Positions 1-4,365 of a stretch of DNA of 5,303 nucleotides are shown here, piece after piece. Below the pieces are notes generated by a model. It worked only from the letters and a program-made list of their open reading frames with translations, did no database searches and had not been told where the DNA came from. Origin of the DNA: Thermoplasmata archaeon (GTDB taxonomy: Archaea; Thermoplasmatota; Thermoplasmata; UBA184); NCBI GenBank assembly GCA_030039915.1, contig JASHUP010000094.1:1-5303 (forward strand). The letters run 5' to 3'. The stretch's first letter is position 1; the number at the start of each line of letters is the position of its first letter. The translations under genes and the position numbers were made by a program.

Positions 1-178
1 GGGCCGGGATGTACAGGATCGGAAGGTTGAGGCCGAAGTGACCCGACAGGAAACGGAAGTACGTGGTTTTCCCGGACGCCGGGATCCCCACCACGGCGAT
101 GCGCGTGGTGTCGACGGAAGGCTTCGATTCCTTCTTCGCCGACGACCTCCGGCGGGTGGTGACCTTGACCTCGGGCAT
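1..178 (-). CDS. P-loop NTPase (possible GTPase), N-terminal fragment
   Basis: Only the first 59 residues are present; the gene continues past the left edge. After a basic, Ser/Lys-rich, probably disordered stretch (residues 1-25) comes a hydrophobic strand (RIAVVG, 26-31) leading into a Walker A motif, GIPASGKT (31-38), then TYFRFLSGHFG. A P-loop so close to the N terminus with a short strand before it fits a small GTPase-like or other P-loop NTPase domain. The 'G-x-P-x-S-G-K-T-T-Y/F' form recalls the double-GTPase families found beside VWA genes, but Walker B and the GTP-specificity NKxD motif lie outside the window, so GTP versus ATP cannot be decided. ATG at 178 begins 11 bases after the VWA stop codon, with a weak purine-rich GGGA before it, so the two genes are very probably one operon. 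The P-loop is certain; the subfamily is a guess. Confidence 0.75.
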   Translation of the reverse strand, partial: MPEVKVTTRRRSSAKKESKPSVDTTRIAVVGIPASGKTTYFRFLSGHFGLNLPILYIPA

Positions 179-189
179 TCAGAGTCCCT

Positions 190-1695
190 TTACCGCATCT
201 CCGCTAAGCATATTTCGATGAAGTCGAGAGCCCCCTCGACGCTGGGGCCTTCCGTCGAAAGGTCGAGTCGGGCGTCCTGGAGGAGACTGAACACCTCCTC
301 CACCGCGGCCTCGTGCTTGGGCGCCGCATCCTGGAGGTCTCCCTCTCCCGCAAGCCGGGTCAACTGATACGTTCCCCGCAGCTCCATCAGCTTCGCGAAG
401 AGGTCCATCAGGCGTTCTCGGGTCTTGGGGTCCCGATTCGCGAGGTGGTGCTCGGTTTCGTCGATGAACCGGACCAGCGTCTCGGTCTCCTTGTCGTTCT
501 GCATCCGGGCCTGCAGCACCGCCAGCCGACGGAGGATGGGCGCTTGCGTGGCGGCCGGGAGCTTCTCGGCTTCCGCCCACGCCTGGAGCAGCGCTCGGGC
601 CGCTTCGACCACGGCGCGACGGGCGTACTGCACTCGCGCTTCCCAATACAGGCGCGTGACGGACGGCAGGAACCCCTGCGTCTTTTGGATGAGTTCGAGG
701 GCATGGTCGTAGTTGCCCGCCAGGTAGGCCTCCACGACCTCCCCGAGCGGACCGTACCGCTCCTTGAGGTAGGCGGGCGGCCCGCCGGGGGCGCTCGCGA
801 GGAAGTCGACCTCGATCTCGGGGGCCTCCGAGTAGGTTTCCGCGACCGCGGACCGGCCGGCCGCTTGGGCGTTGCGGATCCGCGTGACGGTCGCGTGTTG
901 CTGGGGCTCCTTGAGCGCTCGGGCGGCGTTGGCCGCGTGGTGCGCCAGCTCCTCCGGATGCAACTCCTCGATGGGACGGTCATCGTCGTAGCCCACGTCG
1001 AGGAACGCATTCACCATCTGGGCGAACAACTGCGAACCGGTCGAGACCATCTGGAAGCTGAACGCCGGAGGCAGCCCGAGCTCCACCGCGCGCTGGGTGA
1101 GCTGCCCGACCAGCTGGTTCATCCGGGCGGCGTCGACCCCCTTGTCGCGCTCGTCGCCGCTCCCGATCCCGATGATGCGAAGGGTGACGCGGGAGTGTGC
1201 GGGCAGGAGGTACGGAGCGAGGTCGACCTTGCCTCCCGCCGCCTTGCCGTTCGGCTCGTTCCGCGTCTCGAACCGGGTCGACGCGTTGTCCCACCCGTCG
1301 GTCACCAGAACGAGGTTTCCCTGGACGCCGTTCGTTCCCATCCGAAGCAGGTCGGCGCCGACGCCGAGGGCATCCCAGATCGCGGAGCGACCGCTCGGGG
1401 CGAGGAGCGAGATCAGGTTCTCGATGTACGGGAGGTTCTCCCGGTGGATCTCGCCGAGCGGGACGGGAACTCGGACCGTCTCGGTGAACGTGACCAGTCC
1501 GAAAAGGTTCCCGGTTGCCGCCGAATCCTGAAGGATCCGGAAGACCGCGGTGCGCGCGACCTCGATCTTCTGGCGCTCCGCTCCGCCGCCCTGGGGGTCG
1601 GGCAGCGGCGCGAGCATGCTCTTCGAGAGGTCGAGGAGCAGCACATTGCGCTCACGGGATGGCGGGGGCGGAGGGGGCTCAGCTTCGGTCTGCAT
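190..1695 (-). CDS. VWA domain protein with helical C-terminal half
   Basis: 501 residues, predicted cytosolic: no signal peptide or membrane segment. It opens with a short proline run (residues 7-12) and then a VWA fold at about 16-235. The metal-ion site is visible as DLSKS (22-26), with the aspartate of VTDG (131-134) as the later metal ligand. The middle position, usually Thr in a GGT-type loop, is Ser104 in SGRSAIWDAL. A Gly/Lys-rich insertion (about 140-165) follows VTDG. Residues about 240-300 form an Ala/Glu-rich linker. Residues about 305-500 look all-helical and TPR-like, for example EAYLAGNYDHALEL near 322-335. VWA domains usually bind partner proteins through a divalent metal, so this is probably an adaptor or regulator for the P-loop NTPase encoded just downstream. 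The start is fixed: an in-frame stop lies at 1726-1728, with no other ATG, GTG or TTG between it and 1695. No Shine-Dalgarno precedes it. Biological role unknown. Confidence 0.85.
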   Translation of the reverse strand: MQTEAEPPPPPPSRERNVLLLDLSKSMLAPLPDPQGGGAERQKIEVARTAVFRILQDSAATGNLFGLVTFTETVRVPVPLGEIHRENLPYIENLISLLAPSGRSAIWDALGVGADLLRMGTNGVQGNLVLVTDGWDNASTRFETRNEPNGKAAGGKVDLAPYLLPAHSRVTLRIIGIGSGDERDKGVDAARMNQLVGQLTQRAVELGLPPAFSFQMVSTGSQLFAQMVNAFLDVGYDDDRPIEELHPEELAHHAANAARALKEPQQHATVTRIRNAQAAGRSAVAETYSEAPEIEVDFLASAPGGPPAYLKERYGPLGEVVEAYLAGNYDHALELIQKTQGFLPSVTRLYWEARVQYARRAVVEAARALLQAWAEAEKLPAATQAPILRRLAVLQARMQNDKETETLVRFIDETEHHLANRDPKTRERLMDLFAKLMELRGTYQLTRLAGEGDLQDAAPKHEAAVEEVFSLLQDARLDLSTEGPSVEGALDFIEICLAEMR

Positions 1696-1726
1696 GAAAA
1701 GGAACGCCCTGTGGAGCAGTGCGGGT

Positions 1727-1746
1727 CACCAGTCTCCACGCTGGTG
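1727..1746 (-). repeat. Inverted repeat in the VWA leader
   Basis: The 6-base arms CACCAG (1727-1732) and CTGGTG (1741-1746) are separated by 8 bases. If transcription starts near 1755, the VWA mRNA leader would fold here into a hairpin whose loop holds GGAG. It lies too far from the ATG (about 40 bases) to be a normal Shine-Dalgarno. The arms are seen directly; any function is inferred. Confidence 0.4.
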
Positions 1747-1754
1747 TTCCGCCG

Positions 1755-1766
1755 GGGCGGCCGCCC
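1755..1766. repeat. 12-base perfect palindrome near predicted VWA transcript start
   Basis: GGGCGGCCGCCC reads the same on both strands. It lies between the TATA-like element at 1778-1789 and the VWA start codon, about where transcription should begin, which is a typical position for a repressor site. GC-rich DNA produces such palindromes by chance more easily than AT-rich DNA, so the operator role is only a suggestion. Confidence 0.35.
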
Positions 1767-1777
1767 GCTGAGGCACG

Positions 1778-1789
1778 CGATAAAATACC
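1778..1789 (-). promoter_or_regulatory. TATA-like element for the VWA operon
   Basis: Read on the minus strand this is GGTATTTTATCG, the only AT-rich block upstream of the VWA gene. A TATA box here would place the transcript start near 1755-1760, giving a leader of about 60 bases. It overlaps the left arm of an inverted repeat (1783-1804), so a bound regulator could compete with TBP. On the plus strand the same block could be a weak TATA element, so direction is not certain. Confidence 0.45.
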
Positions 1790-1804
1790 TCGGCTAGGGT
1801 ATTT
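1783..1804. repeat. Inverted repeat AAATACC-N8-GGTATTT
   Basis: Two perfect 7-base arms (1783-1789 and 1798-1804) flank 8 bases. AT-rich arms stand out in this GC-rich DNA. The left arm overlaps the minus-strand TATA-like element for the VWA operon, so this could be an operator covering that promoter. Alternatively it could be two opposed TATA-like elements that happen to be symmetric. Confidence 0.4.
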
Positions 1805-1823
1805 GTGCGTATCGCCGGTCTCG

Positions 1824-1841
1824 CCCTCCGCCGGCGGAGGG
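1824..1841. promoter_or_regulatory. 18-base perfect palindrome, candidate regulator-binding site
   Basis: The half-site CCCTCCGCC (1824-1832) is followed directly by its exact reverse complement GGCGGAGGG (1833-1841). It sits between the two divergent promoters: upstream of the VWA TATA-like element and about 30 bases upstream of the S17e TATA box. Neither predicted transcript includes it, so it would act as DNA, for instance as a site for a dimeric regulator serving one or both genes. A shorter dyad, TTCGG-TTC-CCGAA, follows at 1843-1855. Confidence 0.45.
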
Positions 1842-1872
1842 ATTCGGTTCCCGAACTCGCGTGCCGGGATAG

Positions 1873-1882
1873 GGTTATAACC
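1873..1882 (+). promoter_or_regulatory. Palindromic TATA box of S17e
   Basis: GGTTATAACC is a perfect palindrome centred about 29 bases before the S17e ATG. Archaeal TATA boxes lie about 25 bases before the start of transcription, so the mRNA should begin within a few bases of the ATG. The stretch just before the ATG (GGCCCCGCCCGC) has no Shine-Dalgarno, which agrees with a leaderless transcript. Confidence 0.65.
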
Positions 1883-1906
1883 GCCACCCGAGTCGGCCCC
1901 GCCCGC

Positions 1907-2131
1907 ATGGGCAACATCCGCCAAACGTACATCAAGCGGGTCGCGATCGAGCTGATCCGGCATTATCCGGACGACTTCACCGGCGATTTCACTCAGAATA
2001 AGCTGAAGGTCCTCGAGCTGACGGACCTCGGCGTCACGGTGGAGGGTCATCTCCAGGCGTCCCACAAGAAGCTCGCCAACCGGATCGCGGGCTACGCGAC
2101 CCGCTACGTGAAACGCAAGCGCGGAACCTAG
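1907..2131 (+). CDS. rps17e: Small-subunit ribosomal protein S17e
   Basis: 74 residues, a normal size for the archaeal form. The protein is basic and matches the S17e pattern: MGNIRQTYIKRVA at the N terminus, then HYPDDFTGDFTQNKLKV (19-35), a conserved core with the NK pair, then a helix with NRIAGYATRYVKRK (58-71). It is part of the 30S subunit and has no bacterial homologue. The reading frame stays open upstream to a GTG at 1805, but family alignment, the TATA box at 1873-1882 and the absence of a Shine-Dalgarno all select ATG 1907. It is a single gene, divergent from the VWA gene and convergent with the aIF6 end of the S19e operon. Confidence 0.95.
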   Translation: MGNIRQTYIKRVAIELIRHYPDDFTGDFTQNKLKVLELTDLGVTVEGHLQASHKKLANRIAGYATRYVKRKRGT

Positions 2132-2145
2132 TGCGCCCCGCCTCT

Positions 2146-2160
2146 CCGCTTCGCGAGCGG
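2146..2160. repeat. Short dyad between convergent S17e and aIF6 genes
   Basis: CCGCT (2146-2150) and AGCGG (2156-2160) flank a 5-base loop in the 30-base gap between the two stop codons. It could form a hairpin in both transcripts. There is no T-run on either strand, and archaeal termination mostly uses T-rich tracts, so a terminator role is weakly supported. Confidence 0.25.
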
Positions 2161-2161
2161 G

Positions 2162-2827
2162 CTAATCGAGGATCCCGAGTCCTTCCTGCAGGTGAACGAT
2201 CTCGACCGGGGTGGTCGGACGTCCGACGACGAACCCCTTCGAGTTGGCGATGAGGCAGGCTCCGACGATCGGCACCCCGAAGTTGGCGGTGGAGCGGTGC
2301 ACCGGGACGCCGAGCAGCTCGCGCACGAGCGCGACCTCCTTTTCGGTGGCCTTCGGGTGAACGACGACCCCCCGGTTGGTCGCGACCCCGGCCATGCCGA
2401 CCGTGCCGAGGCCCGCGAGGGTCCCGCGCTCGGTCCGCACGCCGAGCGCCCGACCGATCGCGGTGACCGCACCGTCCGAGAACTCCGGGTGGACGAGCGC
2501 GCCGGAGTCGTTCGCGAGGACGTTGTTGCCCATCGCATTCTGCCGGTGGGACACGACCGTGAGCGGGGCCACCGCCTCGAGCGTTCGGCGCTCGTGAGGG
2601 TCGACCTCGGTCCCCACGACCACCCCGTGGGAGTTCGCCGCGACGAGCGCACCCACCACCTCGCAGTCGAGCACTGTGGTCCGGACCACGCGCACCCCGA
2701 GCAATCGTCCGACCTCCCGCTCGACGGCGTTCGGCGTGTCGTCGGGGACGAACGCGAACGTGTCGCCGGCTCGAATGTAGACACCGAGGTAGGGGCTGCC
2801 GCCGAAGAGGGTGCGTCCGACCGGCAC
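2162..2827 (-). CDS. eif6: Translation initiation factor 6 (aIF6)
   Basis: 221 residues, the usual length of the family, which folds as a five-bladed pentein ring. It binds the large ribosomal subunit where the small subunit docks and prevents early subunit joining; in eukaryotes the homologue also acts in 60S biogenesis. Recognisable repeats include FGGSPYLGVYIRA (8-20), NSHGVVVG (65-72), NAMGNNVLANDSGALVHPEF (97-116), GTVGMAGVATNRGVVVHP (141-158) and ANFGVPIVGACLIANSKG (181-198). The start is GTG at 2827: family members begin only a few residues before the F/L-G-x-P-Y-x-G-V motif, and a GGGAG lies 9 bases upstream. It is last in the S19e operon, 24 bases after L31e. The large-subunit protein LX/L18a and prefoldin alpha, which often follow it in euryarchaea, are absent. 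Confidence 0.96.
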   Translation of the reverse strand: MPVGRTLFGGSPYLGVYIRAGDTFAFVPDDTPNAVEREVGRLLGVRVVRTTVLDCEVVGALVAANSHGVVVGTEVDPHERRTLEAVAPLTVVSHRQNAMGNNVLANDSGALVHPEFSDGAVTAIGRALGVRTERGTLAGLGTVGMAGVATNRGVVVHPKATEKEVALVRELLGVPVHRSTANFGVPIVGACLIANSKGFVVGRPTTPVEIVHLQEGLGILD

Positions 2828-2851
2828 GCGAGGGTTCTCCCGCGACCGGGA

Positions 2852-3148
2852 CTACTCGGTCTCGAGGAGGTCGACCTCGATGAGTCCATCCTCGAACCGG
2901 ATCGCCTTGACCCGGACCTGGCTCGGTATGTGCTGGATGCCGCGCTCCCAGATGTGTTCGTTGAGGCGAGGGTCGATCCAGACGTCTTCGGGCCGGCCCT
3001 TCATGTGGCGCACGACGAACCGACGCACCGTCTCGAGGGCGTGACCCGCCCTACGACGACGGGAGGGCTGGTGCATGCTCGCCCGCAGAGGGATGACGTA
3101 CTCTCGCTCGAGTTCCTCGATGCGTCGCGCGGGGGTTTTCGGTGGCAT
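2852..3148 (-). CDS. rpl31e: Large-subunit ribosomal protein L31e
   Basis: 98 residues, slightly long for archaeal L31e. Family features are visible: EREYVIPLR near the N terminus, then a basic helical segment (SRRRRAGHALETVRRFVVRHM), WIDPRLNEHIWERGIQ in the middle, and the C-terminal strand pair VRVKAIRFEDGLIEVDL. It is a 50S protein near the peptide exit tunnel rim, shared with eukaryotes and not with bacteria. ATG 3148 lies 19 bases after the L39e stop, with GAGG 9 bases upstream as a modest Shine-Dalgarno. L39e-L31e-aIF6 is a conserved archaeal gene order, which supports the call. Confidence 0.95.
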   Translation of the reverse strand: MPPKTPARRIEELEREYVIPLRASMHQPSRRRRAGHALETVRRFVVRHMKGRPEDVWIDPRLNEHIWERGIQHIPSQVRVKAIRFEDGLIEVDLLETE

Positions 3149-3167
3149 GCGAATGATCCTCGGTTAC

Positions 3168-3326
3168 TCACTTGTGAAGGTGGCCCCGCTTCCACGTGTG
3201 ACGTTTCGGGTGCCGCGTGACACGTCGGCTCGTCCGCTGCATCACCCACGCGGGGACGCGCCGGTTGCCCCGGACGACCCGGAAGAGGCGTACCTTTCGC
3301 GCGAGGCTCTTCCTACGATTTGCCAT
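3168..3326 (-). CDS. rpl39e: Large-subunit ribosomal protein L39e
   Basis: A very short, strongly basic gene of 52 residues, typical of L39e (about 51). It begins MANRRKSLARKVRLFRVVRG. The family signature follows as NRRVPAWVMQRTSRR (21-35) and then HPKRHTWKRG (39-48), matching the usual N-R-R-V-P-x-W-V and H-P-K-R-x-x-W-R pattern. L39e lines the narrow part of the peptide exit tunnel. It lies between PDCD5 (12-base gap) and L31e (19-base gap), as in many euryarchaea. A strong Shine-Dalgarno, GGAGG, lies 5 bases before the ATG and fixes the start. Confidence 0.95.
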   Translation of the reverse strand: MANRRKSLARKVRLFRVVRGNRRVPAWVMQRTSRRVTRHPKRHTWKRGHLHK

Positions 3327-3329
3327 GAT

Positions 3330-3336
3330 CCCCTCC
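3330..3336 (-). promoter_or_regulatory. Strong Shine-Dalgarno of L39e
   Basis: On the minus strand this reads GGAGGGG. The GGAGG core ends 5 bases before the ATG at 3326. It is the best ribosome binding site in the window and settles the start of the short L39e gene, whose upstream neighbour ends at 3339. Confidence 0.75.
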
Positions 3337-3338
3337 GT

Positions 3339-3698
3339 TCAGCGCCTCGTGATCTTGATCTCGCGACGTTCGGGGGCAATTCGCTCGAGCAGGGCGCGCA
3401 GCGTGGGGTCGTCGATCGCCCGCTGAATTCGTCCGCTCGCGGCGAGGGCGATCAGCTGCTGCTCGACCGCGCCGGCCACGTCGGGCTTGGCGAGTCGAAT
3501 GCGGGCGAGCCGTTCGCGGGCCTCGGGAGTGAGGATCCGCCGGAGAATCTCGCTGCGCTCCTGGTCCCGGCGAGCCATCTCGGCCTCTTGGGCGGCGTAG
3601 GCTTGCGCGTTCGCCGCCTCCGAGGATTGCATGTCCTGGATCTGGCGCATCCGACGGCGCCGGAGCTCCTCGAGCTCGGAATCGTCCCCGTATGCCAT
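3339..3698 (-). CDS. PDCD5/TFAR19-family DNA-binding protein
   Basis: 119 residues, near the usual length. The family layout is clear: an acidic then arginine-rich N-terminal helix (DDSELEELRRRRMRQIQ, 5-21), a long charged helix (about 26-50), then a three-helix core with ILTPEARERLARIRLAKPDVA (55-75), VEQQLIALAASGRI (78-91) and a DPTLRALLERI segment, ending REIKITRR (112-119). In eukaryotes PDCD5 is linked to apoptosis and chaperonin function. Archaeal members bind DNA weakly and their role is unsettled; location inside a ribosomal operon suggests a link to translation or folding. The start at 3698 has AAGGAG 7 bases upstream. The frame stays open further upstream, but that part only shadows S19e. 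Confidence 0.93.
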   Translation of the reverse strand: MAYGDDSELEELRRRRMRQIQDMQSSEAANAQAYAAQEAEMARRDQERSEILRRILTPEARERLARIRLAKPDVAGAVEQQLIALAASGRIQRAIDDPTLRALLERIAPERREIKITRR

Positions 3699-3705
3699 TC
3701 GCCAA

Positions 3706-3711
3706 CTCCTT
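3706..3711 (-). promoter_or_regulatory. Shine-Dalgarno of the PDCD5 gene
   Basis: AAGGAG on the minus strand, 7 bases before ATG 3698. It selects this start over the much longer open frame that continues upstream through the S19e region. Confidence 0.65.
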
Positions 3712-3727
3712 CGCCCCGGATGACTAC

Positions 3728-4183
3728 CTAGAGGTACTTGGCGAGTTCGGGCCGCTCCGTGGCCAACGCCTTCAACACGTCGCGCGAGAGCGAATCGAGC
3801 AGTCGTTGACCCTCCGGACTCACTCGGCGGCCCCGGTTCTTCCACGGTTGGACCAGGCCCGACTTCTCGAGCTGCTGGACGATCTCTCGAAGCACCGATC
3901 GCGAACCGGTGCGGGCGTGATACGGAGCGCTGCCGCGGTCGCGCTTCCCTCCGTACTCGGCGCTCAACCGCTCGATCCCTACGTTTCCCTTGAGGTAGAT
4001 CTTCCGCAGGACGGACGCACTGCGGAGGTACCACCAATCGGTCTGGGTGGGGGCCCGTTGCTTATGGACCCCGGTTTTCGCGAACGTCGCCCACGGCGGC
4101 GGAGCGACCGCATTCCGCGTTCGTAGCTCGGTCGCCAGCCGAGGCAGCAGGATCGAGGGAGGCACGTCGTTAGGGTGGGTCAT
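3728..4183 (-). CDS. rps19e: Small-subunit ribosomal protein S19e
   Basis: 151 residues, normal for archaeal S19e. It has the winged-helix fold of the family: an N-terminal helix segment with PPPWATFAKTGVHKQRAP (28-45), the signature DWWYLRSASVLRKIYLKG (49-66), a glycine-basic wing YGGKRDRGSAPYHARTGS (77-94), and a C-terminal recognition region IVQQLEKSGLVQ...GRRVSPEGQRLLD (101-130). It is needed for 30S assembly; the human homologue is mutated in Diamond-Blackfan anaemia. It is the first gene of the operon S19e-PDCD5-L39e-L31e-aIF6. ATG 4183 lies about 30 bases from a TATA box and has no Shine-Dalgarno, so its mRNA probably has a very short leader or none. Confidence 0.96.
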   Translation of the reverse strand: MTHPNDVPPSILLPRLATELRTRNAVAPPPWATFAKTGVHKQRAPTQTDWWYLRSASVLRKIYLKGNVGIERLSAEYGGKRDRGSAPYHARTGSRSVLREIVQQLEKSGLVQPWKNRGRRVSPEGQRLLDSLSRDVLKALATERPELAKYL

Positions 4184-4209
4184 GAGGTGGCGCGGCCACC
4201 GTGCCTGTC

Positions 4210-4219
4210 TATTTAAAGT
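4210..4219 (-). promoter_or_regulatory. TATA box of the S19e operon
   Basis: On the minus strand this region reads ACTTTAAATAGA, close to the archaeal TATA consensus, with the box centred about 31 bases before the S19e ATG. Transcription should begin about 5 bases before that ATG. Because the TTTAAA core is palindromic, it could in principle also serve plus-strand transcription towards the MobA-like gene, but the flanks fit the minus direction better. Confidence 0.65.
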
Positions 4220-4271
4220 CGCAGGAACGAGCGCCCTCGCTCCGGCGGAGATTTGCCGCGTACGGTCGAAT

Positions 4272-4285
4272 CGAACCGCGGTTCG
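4272..4285. promoter_or_regulatory. 14-base perfect palindrome, candidate operator
   Basis: CGAACCGCGGTTCG reads the same on both strands. It lies about 80-95 bases before the MobA-like gene and upstream of a TATA-like ACTTAACTAA (about 4313-4322). A further half-site, CCGAAC, occurs at 4338-4343, between that element and the gene. The layout suits a dimeric regulator of the cofactor-maturation genes. This is inferred from symmetry and position only. Confidence 0.4.
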
Positions 4286-4312
4286 GTGACGCCGTCGCCT
4301 CGGTGAGGATGG

Positions 4313-4322
4313 ACTTAACTAA
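4313..4322 (+). promoter_or_regulatory. Possible TATA element for the MobA-XdhC genes
   Basis: ACTTAACTAA is the nearest AT-rich block upstream of ATG 4366 and would start transcription near 4343. That would leave a leader of about 23 bases beginning at GGGAGG (4344-4349), which is 16 bases from the ATG and so too far for an ordinary Shine-Dalgarno. It is a weak match to the TATA consensus. Confidence 0.3.
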
Positions 4323-4365
4323 CTTGGTCACCGTACGCCGAACGGGAGGCTCCTTTTCTCACACC

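Noticed and set aside
313..1797. Plus-strand open frame of 494 codons
   Set aside because: It lies fully antisense to the VWA gene, has an Arg/Gly/Asp-rich composition with no recognisable domain, and is the type of long mirror frame that GC-rich coding DNA produces.
1805..1906. N-terminal extension of S17e from GTG 1805
   Set aside because: It would cross the palindromes and TATA box, and S17e proteins begin at the MGNIRQ-type sequence encoded from 1907.
2146..2160. Bidirectional terminator between S17e and aIF6
   Set aside because: The stem is only 5 pairs and no T-rich tract follows on either strand; kept only as a low-confidence dyad.
2192..3220. Plus-strand open frame of 342 codons
   Set aside because: Antisense to aIF6 and L31e, both firmly identified; its composition (many Asp, Arg, His) is that of a mirror frame.
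3339..4037. Long minus-strand frame containing PDCD5
   Set aside because: Only the part from ATG 3698 matches the family; the upstream part overlaps S19e in another frame and is not protein-like. The Shine-Dalgarno at 3706-3711 supports the short form.
4201..4365. N-terminal extension of the MobA-like protein
   Set aside because: The frame is open back to a GTG at 4201, but family members start just before the LLLSGG motif, and the extension overlaps the S19e promoter and palindromic region.
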